Shown here: positions 17,346 to 26,200 of the stretch, in pieces | How positions within the stretch are numbered: the stretch's first letter is position 1 | How the letters are laid out: every line of letters begins with the position of its first letter | NCBI GenBank assembly: GCA_023269935.1 | Contig: JAGDXC010000009.1 | Coordinates: 21,358 to 85,357, forward strand | Source of the DNA: Thermocladium sp. | Lineage (GTDB): Archaea > Thermoproteota > Thermoprotei > Thermoproteales > Thermocladiaceae | Reading direction: 5' to 3' | DNA: 64,000 nucleotides | Notes under the pieces: model-generated | Told to the model about the DNA's origin: nothing | Seen by the model: the letters and a program-made list of their open reading frames with translations, nothing else | Database searches by the model: none | Made by a program: the position numbers and the translations under genes

Positions 17346-19042
17346 TATCTATCTAATAGCTTCCTAAGCTCATCATCGCTTATAGCAGTATTTAGGGGTT
17401 CATCCCCAACCCTACGCCTAACTATGGCTGGTACCCAATCCATGTCCTTCCTCCAACCCAGTTTCTCATTTATTTCCTTCTTCAAATCAATTATACGCGA
17501 CCCGATTTTCATCATTTCCTCCAATGTAAAATTAAATCCCGTGGCTAGGTTAATGGCCCTTAATAAGTCATCAGCAGGGGGATAACCATAGGTACAAACT
17601 ATCGCTGAATTCTGTACCTGCCTATAGTCTTGCGCCTTAATTAAACTAATTACCCTCTCATCGCTGTCTACATCCCATCTATCGCCGGCTTTTATGCCAA
17701 TGTTTTCCTGAGATGCACCTATATCCACGGCATACATTTCTCCCTGTAAGTGACACGCCCCCCTGGTGGATGTAGCGTACGTTAATGCTTGCAACTTAAA
17801 TGCCCTAGGATCATGAGCTGGAATCTCTAGCCCCTTGACTGTGGCAACTAGATCTCTCTCTATTCCATGGCTAGCCGCGAATCTCTCTAGACCATTGGCT
17901 AGCTCATCACCTATACCCCTTCTATGCGCTATATCACGTATTACTTGATCTATCGAATTTATGTCATAATTATCATTTAATAGACCAATTTCACGAAAAT
18001 AAATCACAGCTGATATGATGACCCCAGTCGAAATCGAGTCAAGCCCCAACGAATTGACCAAATGATTCCACTCCACAATACTCTTAATATCATTATTGCC
18101 AAGCAAGGGACCAAACACTGCAACCGTCTCGTACTCCGGTCCATCTATCCTTAACCCATTCATCCTTATTTCCCTTCCACAAGAGATAACGCAGCTAGCG
18201 CATGGTTTACTTTGAGGATTAAATAATTCCTTTAACTTAATTGAGCTGATCGAGTCATAATCAAAGGAGTGAGATGTAAAGTAGTGTGCTGGTACATCCC
18301 CTAAGGCGGAGCCCGCATCCATCCAAACAGAGCTCCCGAACTCCCTTAAGCTCACGCTAAATGCGGCCTCATGAAGATACTTAGCCACATATTGGCTATG
18401 CCTAAGGAACTCCTCCCTATTAAATAATGGTACTTGCTTTCGCCCCCTCACTGCTATTGCCTTAAGTTTCTTTGAACCAAAGACCGCGCCCATACCTGTT
18501 CGTCCAGCTGCTCTTCCATTATCATTCATTACGGCGGCAAATAGAACCTTATTCTCTCCCGCTGGCCCAATTGCAGCCACGCTATATCCGCCTTGAGATA
18601 ATGCAGCTATTGTCTCATAAGTGGTGAGCCCCCAGTATCGCGATGCATCAATTAACTTGATCACACCATCATCAATCACTATTGCCACGGGACTCTGAGC
18701 GGCACCTAGAATCACAACCACATCTAACCCGCTTCTCTTCATCTCGAATCCGAATCTTCCCCCCGAATTTGATTCCCCAAGTAATCCAGTTTGAGGACTT
18801 CTACTAACTACTTCATGACGCCCCGATTCTGGAAACGATGTCCCAACAAGCGGGCCCGCCGCTAGTATTACAGGGTTTTCAGGTGATAATGCATCGCTTA
18901 ATTTATTGAGTTTGCTGAAAAGGTATGCACCTACCCCTATACCGCCTAGGTAGTTCCTCCATGCTTCTTCATCAATCGATTCAAACCAAATCTCGCTTGA
19001 CGTTAGATCTATAAATGCTATTTTGTTCCAATTACCCATCAT
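17309..19042 (-). CDS. Aldehyde:ferredoxin oxidoreductase family (tungsten enzyme)
   Basis: About 577 residues. The family oxidises aldehydes to acids with a tungsten bis-pterin cofactor and a 4Fe-4S cluster, passing electrons to ferredoxin. The N-terminal beta domain is recognisable (YLGGIGVGAYLF, GPLVGTSFPESGRHEVVSRSPQTG), and the cluster cysteines are CASCVISC at about 286-293 with a fourth in IVCTYG near 500. The ATG at 19042 overlaps the stop of the alcohol dehydrogenase by one base (TAATG). It is the last gene of the SCP2 - alcohol dehydrogenase - AOR operon, which suggests shared handling of an aldehyde. Which of the AOR, FOR or GOR types it is cannot be told. Confidence 0.85.
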   Translation of the reverse strand: MMGNWNKIAFIDLTSSEIWFESIDEEAWRNYLGGIGVGAYLFSKLNKLSDALSPENPVILAAGPLVGTSFPESGRHEVVSRSPQTGLLGESNSGGRFGFEMKRSGLDVVVILGAAQSPVAIVIDDGVIKLIDASRYWGLTTYETIAALSQGGYSVAAIGPAGENKVLFAAVMNDNGRAAGRTGMGAVFGSKKLKAIAVRGRKQVPLFNREEFLRHSQYVAKYLHEAAFSVSLREFGSSVWMDAGSALGDVPAHYFTSHSFDYDSISSIKLKELFNPQSKPCASCVISCGREIRMNGLRIDGPEYETVAVFGPLLGNNDIKSIVEWNHLVNSLGLDSISTGVIISAVIYFREIGLLNDNYDINSIDQVIRDIAHRRGIGDELANGLERFAASHGIERDLVATVKGLEIPAHDPRAFKLQALTYATSTRGACHLQGEMYAVDIGASQENIGIKAGDRWDVDSDERVISLIKAQDYRQVQNSAIVCTYGYPPADDLLRAINLATGFNFTLEEMMKIGSRIIDLKKEINEKLGWRKDMDWVPAIVRRRVGDEPLNTAISDDELRKLLDRYYKLRGWQFSST

Positions 19043-20157
19043 TACCAAGCCTTCTCAAATATTGACTTAATATCATCTTCACCCGGTATTACTGGGTTAA
19101 ACGATAATTCACTGTCCTCAATTGCTTTCCTGGACATGGTGTCTATAGCTGAGAAATAGGCATCCTTATCAATGCCTAATTCCCTCACAGCGATAGGTTG
19201 CTTGATTTCCCGGTAAAGCCTTAACAATCCCTCAATTAATCCATCTACGTCTCCCCCAAAACCTAGTAATCCACTGATGTATCTATACTTCGCATTGGCA
19301 GTTGCGTCCACGCTATTGAACTTAATCACATGTGGGAGAAACAATGCGACCGATACCCCATGAACCACATGGAAAGTTGCGCCAAATGCGTGACCTAATG
19401 CATGAGCCATGGCGGTACCGCTGTTTGAGAAAGCCATCCCAGCCATAGTTGCCGCTATATGCATAGCATCTTTGGCATCATCGTTATTCATGATGGCAAG
19501 CGGAAGATTCCTAACAATGGTTAGAATCGACTTCTCAGCCAGAGCGTCTGTAAAGATCGACGCAGTATTAGCCACAAGCGCCTCAAATGCATGCACTAAG
19601 GCATCTAGCCCAGTGGACCTCACTATATTTTCTTGTGATGGTGTAAATGATGGATCTAACACTATTATTAATGGAACTAAGTCATAGTTACCCATAGCCA
19701 GCTTTCGTCCATTATCCGTCAAAACAACGCCAAACGATGCATCGCTACCTGTTCCAGAGGTAGTTGGCACCGCTATTAAAGTAGTTTTTAGATTAATTGA
19801 TTCAAATGGATTTATGGAACGTAAATCTCCATTTGGATTCGAAAGCAAATAAGCCAATGATTTAGCGAAGTCTATCACGCTGCCCCCACCCACCGCCATT
19901 ACTGAAGTATAGTCGCCCCTTATTTTCCCAAATGCATTTAGAACATCATTGACGCTGGGCTCCGGCGGCACATCACTCCAAACAAAGTACTCCAATCCCC
20001 TCAGCATTTCCTTTATTTTCTCTCCATGTATCCTCAAGACATTTGGATCAACTATTACCAGGACTCTTTTCCCCAAGTATGTCCTCAATAAATCGCCGGC
20101 GTCCTTGTATATATCCCTCTGAAATATTATTTTTCGCGGTAATGTGATTATAGGCAT
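19042..20157 (-). CDS. Iron-containing alcohol dehydrogenase
   Basis: 371 residues of the group III (Fe) dehydrogenase family: a nucleotide-binding N-terminal domain with GGGSVIDFAK (about 93-102), the PTTSGTGSD loop (about 132-140), and an all-helical C-terminal half with the metal ligands in DALVHAFEA and AMAHALGHAFG...HGVSVALFLPH. It interconverts alcohols and aldehydes or ketones. It lies 4 bases behind the SCP2 gene and runs into the AOR gene. With AOR it would offer two fates, reduction or oxidation, for the same aldehyde. A glycerol-1-phosphate dehydrogenase is less likely by motif spacing. Confidence 0.85.
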   Translation of the reverse strand: MPIITLPRKIIFQRDIYKDAGDLLRTYLGKRVLVIVDPNVLRIHGEKIKEMLRGLEYFVWSDVPPEPSVNDVLNAFGKIRGDYTSVMAVGGGSVIDFAKSLAYLLSNPNGDLRSINPFESINLKTTLIAVPTTSGTGSDASFGVVLTDNGRKLAMGNYDLVPLIIVLDPSFTPSQENIVRSTGLDALVHAFEALVANTASIFTDALAEKSILTIVRNLPLAIMNNDDAKDAMHIAATMAGMAFSNSGTAMAHALGHAFGATFHVVHGVSVALFLPHVIKFNSVDATANAKYRYISGLLGFGGDVDGLIEGLLRLYREIKQPIAVRELGIDKDAYFSAIDTMSRKAIEDSELSFNPVIPGEDDIKSIFEKAW

Positions 20158-20161
20158 ACCA

Positions 20162-20581
20162 TCACTTCATGAACTGCGTTGGAACCTTCTGTGCAGCTTT
20201 TACCATCGCTATTGCCGCGGTAGAGTACCGAAGAAGCAGAGCCATATTGCCCTTGACCTTTAATTGCCCGGTCAACATTGCTTGGGTTGGATTTATCTTG
20301 CCCTCTATAACTTTCTTCCAGTTATCATATGATGCCTCTATAATGAATGGGGCAGTGGCATGCTCCTCCATTGGAAATTCAACTGAAAGGCATTTGCCAT
20401 CCATTAACTTCAATATGAAACGTGATATCTCGAATTGTAATCCAGCCTCCTCATTTACCTTAAATAATATGGGATCCTTCCAACCCTTTCCGGCCTTATT
20501 ATAGTCCTCCGACATGGATAACTCATTACAATATCGATTAACCCACTCACGGGAGGGGAAAACAATTTTTTGGTCGCTCAT
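20162..20581 (-). CDS. SCP2 sterol-transfer domain protein
   Basis: 139 residues that fit the SCP2/lipid-binding fold: an N-terminal helix (WVNRYCNELSMS), strands VNEEAGLQFEISRFILKLMDGKC, and the conserved end NPTQAMLTGQLKVKGNMALLLRYS. These small cytoplasmic proteins hold hydrophobic ligands such as acyl chains. As the first gene of the operon with an alcohol dehydrogenase and AOR, it may bind a hydrophobic aldehyde or acyl compound. A TTTAAATA box at 20603-20610 is centred 26 nt before the ATG. Confidence 0.75.
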   Translation of the reverse strand: MSDQKIVFPSREWVNRYCNELSMSEDYNKAGKGWKDPILFKVNEEAGLQFEISRFILKLMDGKCLSVEFPMEEHATAPFIIEASYDNWKKVIEGKINPTQAMLTGQLKVKGNMALLLRYSTAAIAMVKAAQKVPTQFMK

Positions 20582-20659
20582 GATTGCAATATTTTAATAC
20601 TTAATATTTAAACTTTGTTGTAAAACCTTTAATAAGTATTATATATTTATCTATACTTA
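20582..20659. promoter_or_regulatory. Divergent promoter region
   Basis: A 78-base AT-rich region holds two outward-facing boxes: TTTAAATA (20603-20610, minus strand, for the SCP2 operon) and TTTAATAA (20628-20635, plus strand, for the 2-hydroxyacid dehydrogenase operon), centred 26 and 28 nt from their ATGs. A regulator bound here could control both operons together. Confidence 0.5.
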
Positions 20660-21589
20660 ATGAAAGCACTAGCAATACTTCCTCCATTCATACCAATCGA
20701 GCAGATAAAGGGAGCCGCGGCCCAAATACTTCCTGAGCTAGACATAACTACATCTGTAGATTTTGAGAGAAACAATGCGGATGTACTAATAGTAACAACC
20801 TTCACTAAAGTCGACTCAGAGCTTCTGAATAAGCTACCTAATCTGAAATTTATTCAAGTGGCTAGCACTGGCTACGACAATGTGAATATAGAGGAGGTCA
20901 AGCGTAGGGGCATTATGTTAAGCAATATTCCGGTTGCCAATAAAGAAGCCGTGGCTGAGCATGTAATAATGTTCGCTCTAGCATTGCTACGCAACTTGAT
21001 TCAACTAAATTCTGAAATAAAGGCCAAGCGATGGCCAATACTAACTGGCGCACGCGAATTAAAGGGTAAGGTATTCGGCATAATAGGAATGGGTGCTATT
21101 GGAGTCAAACTCGTTGAGAGACTAATACCCTTTGAGGTGGGTATACTTTATTATGATGTGAGGAGACTACCTTCCGAGAAAGAGGAATTCTACGGCATTA
21201 GGTATGTATCGTTAGATGATTTATTGAGGCTATCCGACATAATCTCCATACATGTGCCTCTAACTAATGAGACCAGACACATGATCTCCGAAAAACAACT
21301 AAGCTTAATGAAGGATGGAGCCATCCTGATAAATACTGCAAGGGCTGAGGTAATAGATGAGAAAGCACTGATAAAGGCCATCAAGGAAAAAGGAATTAAA
21401 GTCGGCATAGATGTTTATGAAACGGAGCCGCCGGATTTCAATTCCGAGCTTTTTTCAATGGATAATATAATTTTCTCGCCTCATATAGCTGGAGCAACAA
21501 TGGAGAGCCAGGAAAGATTTCTTATGGAGACCATAGCAAACGTACTAAGGTATAAACAAGGATTAGAGCCTCAGTATCGGGTGATTTAA
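20660..21589 (+). CDS. D-isomer-specific 2-hydroxyacid dehydrogenase
   Basis: 309 residues: an N-terminal catalytic half (LPNLKFIQVASTGYDNVNI), the NAD-binding GMGAIGVKL (about 147-155), then the catalytic arginine in NTARAEVID, glutamate in YETEPP and histidine in SPHIAGAT. It interconverts D-2-hydroxyacids and 2-oxoacids. The next gene starts at the base after its stop, so the two are co-transcribed. Together with the ThDP decarboxylase, a 2-oxoacid made by this enzyme could be decarboxylated to an aldehyde. D-3-phosphoglycerate dehydrogenase is possible, but no ACT domain is present. Confidence 0.85.
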   Translation: MKALAILPPFIPIEQIKGAAAQILPELDITTSVDFERNNADVLIVTTFTKVDSELLNKLPNLKFIQVASTGYDNVNIEEVKRRGIMLSNIPVANKEAVAEHVIMFALALLRNLIQLNSEIKAKRWPILTGARELKGKVFGIIGMGAIGVKLVERLIPFEVGILYYDVRRLPSEKEEFYGIRYVSLDDLLRLSDIISIHVPLTNETRHMISEKQLSLMKDGAILINTARAEVIDEKALIKAIKEKGIKVGIDVYETEPPDFNSELFSMDNIIFSPHIAGATMESQERFLMETIANVLRYKQGLEPQYRVI

Positions 21590-23131
21590 TTGAAGGGATA
21601 TGAGGCTCTTAAAGCCAGCATAAAGGAGCTAGATATTTCGCCGGCCTTTGGCAATCCCGGAACCACGGAACTCCCGATGTTAAGGGGAATTGATCAATAT
21701 TACCTGACCCTACATGACTCCATAGCAGTAGGCATGGCTGATGGTTATTCCCAATACTCGCTTAAACCAAGCCTAGTCAATCTACATTCCGTTCCTGGTG
21801 TTGGCAACTCAATCGCATTTATCCATACATCACTAAAGAACCGAGCTCCAATAATAATCACAGCAGGCCAACAGGATACTAGGCATGCAGTGTATGAACC
21901 ACTATTGTACGGAGAATTAACTGATATGGTTAATGGCGTAGTCAAGATGAGGTACGAGGTAAGGCACAGTAATGATATACCCATAATCATGAGGAAGGCT
22001 AAAGCCATCGCCTTGACGCCGCCAATGGGGCCGGTCTTCATATCATTCCCCATGGATATAATGGATGAAGATGCCGAATATCTGCCGAGACAATACGCAT
22101 ATCGCATCCCAAACTTAATCGATGAGGATGCCGTGGATTATATAGCAAATGCACTGGATGCGGCGGAGAATCCCGCTCTAGTAATGGGGTACGAGATAGA
22201 TGCATTCAATGCATTTAAGGAAGCAGAAGAATTAGCAGATGCACTTGGATGCCCAGTTTACGCTGAGCCATTAGCACATAGATCCCCCTTTAATTCCAAT
22301 AGCAAGAGATTCGCAGGGGATCTACTTCCTGGATCAACATTGATAAATATGAAACTCTTGACCCATGATCTAATATTGATAATTGGAGGCGGAATAACTC
22401 TGTATCCCTACTTACCATCTCCCCTCCTTCCAGGCAAGCGCATAATCTCAGTGGGATTCGATGTAGACCCAAGACTGGGAGAAACATTTATCATGAACCC
22501 ACGAATGTTCATGAAAGAAGCAGCCAAGAAGATCACACATAAATGCAATTATGTGCGGGAGGATGATTTGCTATATATGAATAGAGTGGTTAGATCGAGG
22601 GCTGTAATGGGCATTGATTATGTCATGCATGAGGCACGGAAGGTCTTCCAGGATTTCACAGTTGTAGATGAGTCTATATCATATTCGCCAATAGTTAGGA
22701 GCGTGATGGGGTATGGCCATAATAAGTACTTCACAGCCAAGAGCGGCCAACTTGGTTGGGCATTATCGGCATCATTAGGTATCTCAATAGTTGAGAAGAG
22801 GCTGCTCACCATGGTGGGAGATGGGTCCTTCATGTATTCAGTTCAAGGTTTATGGACAGCTGCTAAATACAAGCTACCCCTCAAGATAATTGTGCTAAGC
22901 AATGGCGGATACAATATATTGAAGAGCTATGCCAAGAGCTACTACCCAGAACTCGAGACAGCTGATTATCTCAACATAGAGGCAAAAATAACTGATATAG
23001 CTAAAGGCTTTGGCATTGAGGCAGAAACTGCTGGCAAGGATCTACAGGAACTTAAGTGGCTATATGAAGGCGAAGACCCGAAATTACTCCTAATAAACAT
23101 GGATAGAACAGTGCAGAAAATGTTCCTTTAG
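21590..23131 (+). CDS. Thiamine-diphosphate decarboxylase, benzoylformate decarboxylase-like
   Basis: 513 residues with the three domains of pyruvate oxidase/decarboxylase-type enzymes. GNPGTTELP at 21-29 and the histidine in NLHSVPG (His66) match benzoylformate decarboxylase; VGDGSFMYS and the later SNGG form the ThDP motif (about 410-440). The residue expected to be the cofactor-activating glutamate is Asp43 (LHDS for the usual LQEA), an uncommon change. Likely reaction: 2-oxoacid to aldehyde plus CO2; acetolactate synthase-like chemistry is less likely. Translation starts at TTG directly after the dehydrogenase stop. Confidence 0.75.
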   Translation: MKGYEALKASIKELDISPAFGNPGTTELPMLRGIDQYYLTLHDSIAVGMADGYSQYSLKPSLVNLHSVPGVGNSIAFIHTSLKNRAPIIITAGQQDTRHAVYEPLLYGELTDMVNGVVKMRYEVRHSNDIPIIMRKAKAIALTPPMGPVFISFPMDIMDEDAEYLPRQYAYRIPNLIDEDAVDYIANALDAAENPALVMGYEIDAFNAFKEAEELADALGCPVYAEPLAHRSPFNSNSKRFAGDLLPGSTLINMKLLTHDLILIIGGGITLYPYLPSPLLPGKRIISVGFDVDPRLGETFIMNPRMFMKEAAKKITHKCNYVREDDLLYMNRVVRSRAVMGIDYVMHEARKVFQDFTVVDESISYSPIVRSVMGYGHNKYFTAKSGQLGWALSASLGISIVEKRLLTMVGDGSFMYSVQGLWTAAKYKLPLKIIVLSNGGYNILKSYAKSYYPELETADYLNIEAKITDIAKGFGIEAETAGKDLQELKWLYEGEDPKLLLINMDRTVQKMFL

Positions 23132-23489
23132 GAATAAAATCATAATTCCATTTACTTTTTGCTAGGAATCCGGAAACAAACTTATCTTCAAGTGAAAAAG
23201 AGACTAGTTCACTTAATTGTCTCCTCAAACTCCCTTGATGCCGGCGAGGTTCGGTTGGCGTACAAAATCAAAAACTCTAACCCAAGAATCCTAGGAGAAG
23301 TATTTACCGTTTATTTTTATATACTTTTATGCTCTGCTTTCTTCTACTTAGTTGCCTATTATCTAAGTAAGAATAAGCCTACTTTAAGCCCTTAGGTTAC
23401 ATCCCTTTTTAACCTAGTGGAAGTTTCCATAGTGGAGCAAGGATATCATTATTGCCTAATTGGTTCTTCATCAATGCTATATTGACCAT
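23132..23489. other. Intergenic region, no clear gene
   Basis: 358 bases. A TTG-started frame (23159-23395, 78 codons) ends in a hydrophobic stretch, but has no ribosome-binding site, no TATA box and no recognised family; I do not call it. AT-rich sequence near 23400-23450 may hold terminators of the converging genes. Confidence 0.3.
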
Positions 23490-23924
23490 TCATAGTTCAT
23501 TTTCATCCTTCTCATTCTCGTCATTATTTAGAGAATCACCCCGTAGATCTAAATCATCACTTGATTCATCATCAACAGGGAAATCCTCATACTCAACTCC
23601 CTCTATCTTATCGCTCTCGCCATTCTTCTGGTTATTGTTTGATACTTGAGGAACAACTGGAATAACCCCCTCCTTCTTTGGCTTTATTTCACCTGCATAA
23701 TACTTATCAGCGAATTTATTGAAGTAATCCACAGGTAAGTACCCCTCCACAACATTAAAGGCAGCCTCCAGTCCACAGTTGCTGCAGATAACTGTTACGG
23801 TTTTTTCTTTTCTATTCAATATAACGTTAACGCTAGTCATGCCACAGTGCGGGCACTGAAATATCCTCGGCAGCTTCTTAGCGGGCTTGACCGCCAGCTT
23901 CCTACGCACTTTTCTCCTACCCAT
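23490..23924 (-). CDS. Elf1-like zinc-ribbon transcription elongation factor with acidic tail
   Basis: 144 residues: a basic N-terminus (MGRRKVRRK, as in Elf1), a ribbon with CPHC and CSNC, then a helix around YFNKFADKYYAG. Archaeal Elf1 homologues accompany RNA polymerase during elongation. The last 60 or so residues are a low-complexity acidic tail (Asp, Glu, Asn, Ser) not found in the short eukaryotic core. I use the ATG at 23924, one codon triplet inside a longer frame; a TTAAACC box lies about 22 nt before it. Monocistronic. Confidence 0.75.
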   Translation of the reverse strand: MGRRKVRRKLAVKPAKKLPRIFQCPHCGMTSVNVILNRKEKTVTVICSNCGLEAAFNVVEGYLPVDYFNKFADKYYAGEIKPKKEGVIPVVPQVSNNNQKNGESDKIEGVEYEDFPVDDESSDDLDLRGDSLNNDENEKDENEL

Positions 23925-24062
23925 CAAGTTCAAGATTCTTGTTAAACCTATTTATTTCTTTTTCGGACGAATAAGCAAGTTTAATGCATAGCTGTTGAAA
24001 CCAGCAAAGCACAGAAGCTAGGCAAGAATCTTTATAAAAATCAAGATTATTCCGCGATTCAC

Positions 24063-24749
24063 ATGTATCAATTGATCTACCTATTCGGTGAAGCGATACT
24101 GCTCTACTTATTAACCGGTTGGGTGGTTTGGGTGAGCGGGAGGAGAAGCGATGATGTCTTGCTCCTCACCACGGGCGCTACCTACCTGTTCCTGCTAACA
24201 ATGAGCCAAGTATTGGCTGTTAGGTTGCTAAATATTTCCCCGTTTCTTGTTCCTGGGGGGGTCATTAGTTATAGTGCGAGTGTCGCGGTGCTGGATATAG
24301 CTAGCGTGAAGTATGGGGCTAGGCTGGGGAGGTGGTTGGTGGGTATTGGTGCTGTCCTGCAATTGTCATACTTCATAATGCTTAACCTGGTGTCCATTAC
24401 CCCTGGAACTGGGGGGTCTGGTGTCCTCAGCACCAGTGCGAGGATAGCCGTGGCGAGCGTCGTCTCATTCCTGGTCAGCGAGAATATTGATGTGCACCTA
24501 GTTACTAGGCTGAGGCTGGGCGTGGTGAGGAGGGTTGGGGTCAGCGACCCCATCGCAATGACCATAGATAGCCTAGTATTCATACCCACGGCGTTCCTGG
24601 GAGTCCTGCCCCTAAGCGTCCTCCTAAGCCTAATAATTGGGCAATTAATAGTTAAGTTCAGCTTCGTCCCACTCACGATGCTGACCGTAGGCATGAACAG
24701 GAAAATACTGAACTACGGACCAATAAAAACACCCACAACGAGCACATGA
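24063..24749 (+). CDS. VUT-family (YhhQ/QPTR-like) membrane transporter
   Basis: 228 residues with six or seven hydrophobic segments. LDIASVKYGARLGRW and, later, IDSLVFIPTAFLGVLP with IIGQLIVKF match the conserved parts of the VUT (DUF165) family, members of which take up queuosine precursors; archaeal ones may feed archaeosine synthesis. The coding DNA is visibly richer in G and C than all neighbours and prefers CTG, GTG and AGG codons, which suggests horizontal transfer. A TTTATAAA box (24031-24038) is centred 28 nt before the ATG. An IS605-like scar follows. Confidence 0.65.
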   Translation: MYQLIYLFGEAILLYLLTGWVVWVSGRRSDDVLLLTTGATYLFLLTMSQVLAVRLLNISPFLVPGGVISYSASVAVLDIASVKYGARLGRWLVGIGAVLQLSYFIMLNLVSITPGTGGSGVLSTSARIAVASVVSFLVSENIDVHLVTRLRLGVVRRVGVSDPIAMTIDSLVFIPTAFLGVLPLSVLLSLIIGQLIVKFSFVPLTMLTVGMNRKILNYGPIKTPTTST

Positions 24750-24810
24750 AGCCTTTATGTGGTTAATGCAACATATTGAACTCATGAATTAGTGAACTGC
24801 TCCTGTCCTT

Positions 24811-24960
24811 ATGGATGGGTATCCTCGTCTCGTGGCGTGGTTTTCCTGTTTCCTTGGAGTGGTCTTGATCCTCCTTTACAAGGGGGCTTCATCTATTGGA
24901 ACTCAGTCCTCCCCCACGGGGGAACCCACCGTAACCCCCAAAGAGACACTTGACCCAACA
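24811..24960 (-). mobile_element. Degenerate IS200/IS605-type right end
   Basis: On the minus strand this stretch carries a GC-rich run with GGGTTACGGTGGG, a hairpin made by CCCCCGTGGGGG, and GAAGCCCCCTTG further on. This resembles the end of a tnpB gene and the following right end of archaeal IS605-type elements. No frame of transposase length remains. It sits just after the GC-rich transporter gene, so both may have arrived together. The flanks up to 25120 hold no other gene. Confidence 0.35.
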
Positions 24961-25120
24961 GCCAGAGACCAAAAATCACTTATAGCTATTTCTATTTTTA
25001 CCAAAATCTCTGATTCAATAAACCATGATGCAAAGGACGATAATGTTTATGGATTAGGCACTTGAGGGATTTTTAGATGGAAATATTTAATAATTGCTTG
25101 GAATCAACAATGAGAACGAA

Positions 25121-25573
25121 ATGGGGAGAAGAAGCTCAAATGAAGTGGAGTTAATTAATGTGACGAAGGAGTTAGAGGATAAATATAATTATTTATTGGA
25201 GTTTATGAGCGGAACTAATTACCCGCTTCCAGATATCAGGGATGCATTGGTCACAGTCTCAGATAAGTTAAGTGAACTTAACATAAATGTCCTAGCCCTC
25301 GTCGACAATATAAGAAGTGAAACAATAAAACGAAAACTAGAGACAAAGGAATTTGGAGAAATGGTTCGTTACATAGATGGATTAATAACAAAGATACAAA
25401 GTGTGCTGAATGTCTCCAGCTCGCTCTGTATGTTGTCCGATAATAGTGAGGCAGTTAGGTTATGCATAACTGCATTATTCCAAGGAGCCGGCTTCTCCGG
25501 GATCAGCATAATAAAGGACTTAACGCTATTAACAAAGAACATAATTCTGCCATTAATAACATCCACAAAGTAA
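25121..25573 (+). CDS. Hypothetical protein, 150 aa
   Basis: I do not recognise this protein. It seems all-helical, with heptad-like stretches (ELEDKYNYLLEFM, DKLSELNINVLALVDNI) and a more hydrophobic C-terminal helix (GISIIKDLTLLTKNIIL). It has two nearby cysteines (about 115 and 124). I start at ATG 25121 (MGRRSSNE); a TATTTAATA box ends about 29 nt before it. A TTG at 25094 would add nine residues. It converges on the adenylate kinase gene. Confidence 0.6.
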   Translation: MGRRSSNEVELINVTKELEDKYNYLLEFMSGTNYPLPDIRDALVTVSDKLSELNINVLALVDNIRSETIKRKLETKEFGEMVRYIDGLITKIQSVLNVSSSLCMLSDNSEAVRLCITALFQGAGFSGISIIKDLTLLTKNIILPLITSTK

Positions 25574-25611
25574 TTGAGCCTATATTTATTGCCCTAGTCA
25601 TTTTATGATGC

Positions 25612-26199
25612 CTATAAATTGATGCGACCCTCCATTTCCTCTAATGTCTGGATGAAATCCATTAATTTATCATTATCAAGTCTAGAAAGCCAATCTATCT
25701 CATTATCAATTGCTTCGCCATTTAATGCCCTAATTATCGTATCAATACACTCATCTGGAGATGACTTGCTTGTATCTACCTCGATTACTTTCCCATCAAA
25801 CAAATCGCGAGCAGCATATGATATAACGTTGAGGAGCTCGGATAATACATTAGAGGCAACCTTACTTAATGGCCAACCTCTCTTTTGAAGCTCATTCCAT
25901 AATAAATATGGATCACGACGCAAAATAACGACTTTATCAATTATGGAGGAATCAAGCAACTCTACGGCAAGCGTCTCACAAACACAACCACTTATTTTCC
26001 TAACCTCTTCATTAAGCATTGCAGAAACCTTCTCTGGATCCAACACATCAAAGGTATTGTTAAGCTGATTCCAAGATACTTGACCACTGGCCAGAATCAA
26101 TTCATTTAGATTTATGTATGGCACGCCAAGCTTCTTAGATAGCGCTAATGAGATAGTGGTTTTCCCAGTGCCTGGTGTTCCAGTCACCAATATACGCAT
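25612..26199 (-). CDS. Fap7/AK6-type adenylate kinase
   Basis: 195 residues: P-loop GTPGTGKTT at 7-15 and the short lid typical of the AK6/Fap7 group (RRDPYLLWNELQKRGW, about 100-115). The archaeal and eukaryotic family takes part in late 18S/16S rRNA maturation with uS11 and has adenylate kinase or ATPase activity; uS11 is also in this window at 45945-46418. The gene follows AsnRS by one base, in an operon with DUF1512 and zinc-ribbon genes. Confidence 0.82.
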   Translation of the reverse strand: MRILVTGTPGTGKTTISLALSKKLGVPYINLNELILASGQVSWNQLNNTFDVLDPEKVSAMLNEEVRKISGCVCETLAVELLDSSIIDKVVILRRDPYLLWNELQKRGWPLSKVASNVLSELLNVISYAARDLFDGKVIEVDTSKSSPDECIDTIIRALNGEAIDNEIDWLSRLDNDKLMDFIQTLEEMEGRINL

Positions 26200-26200
26200 A

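Noticed and set aside
23159..23395. 78-codon plus-strand frame with a C-terminal hydrophobic stretch
   Set aside because: TTG start, no TATA box at the expected distance, no family resemblance; it probably arises by chance in an AT-rich gap.
24269..24694. 141-codon minus-strand frame opposite the VUT-family transporter
   Set aside because: It is the antisense shadow of a membrane-protein gene; its composition (Thr, Leu, Ser, Pro repeats) is not protein-like, and the sense frame has a promoter and family motifs.
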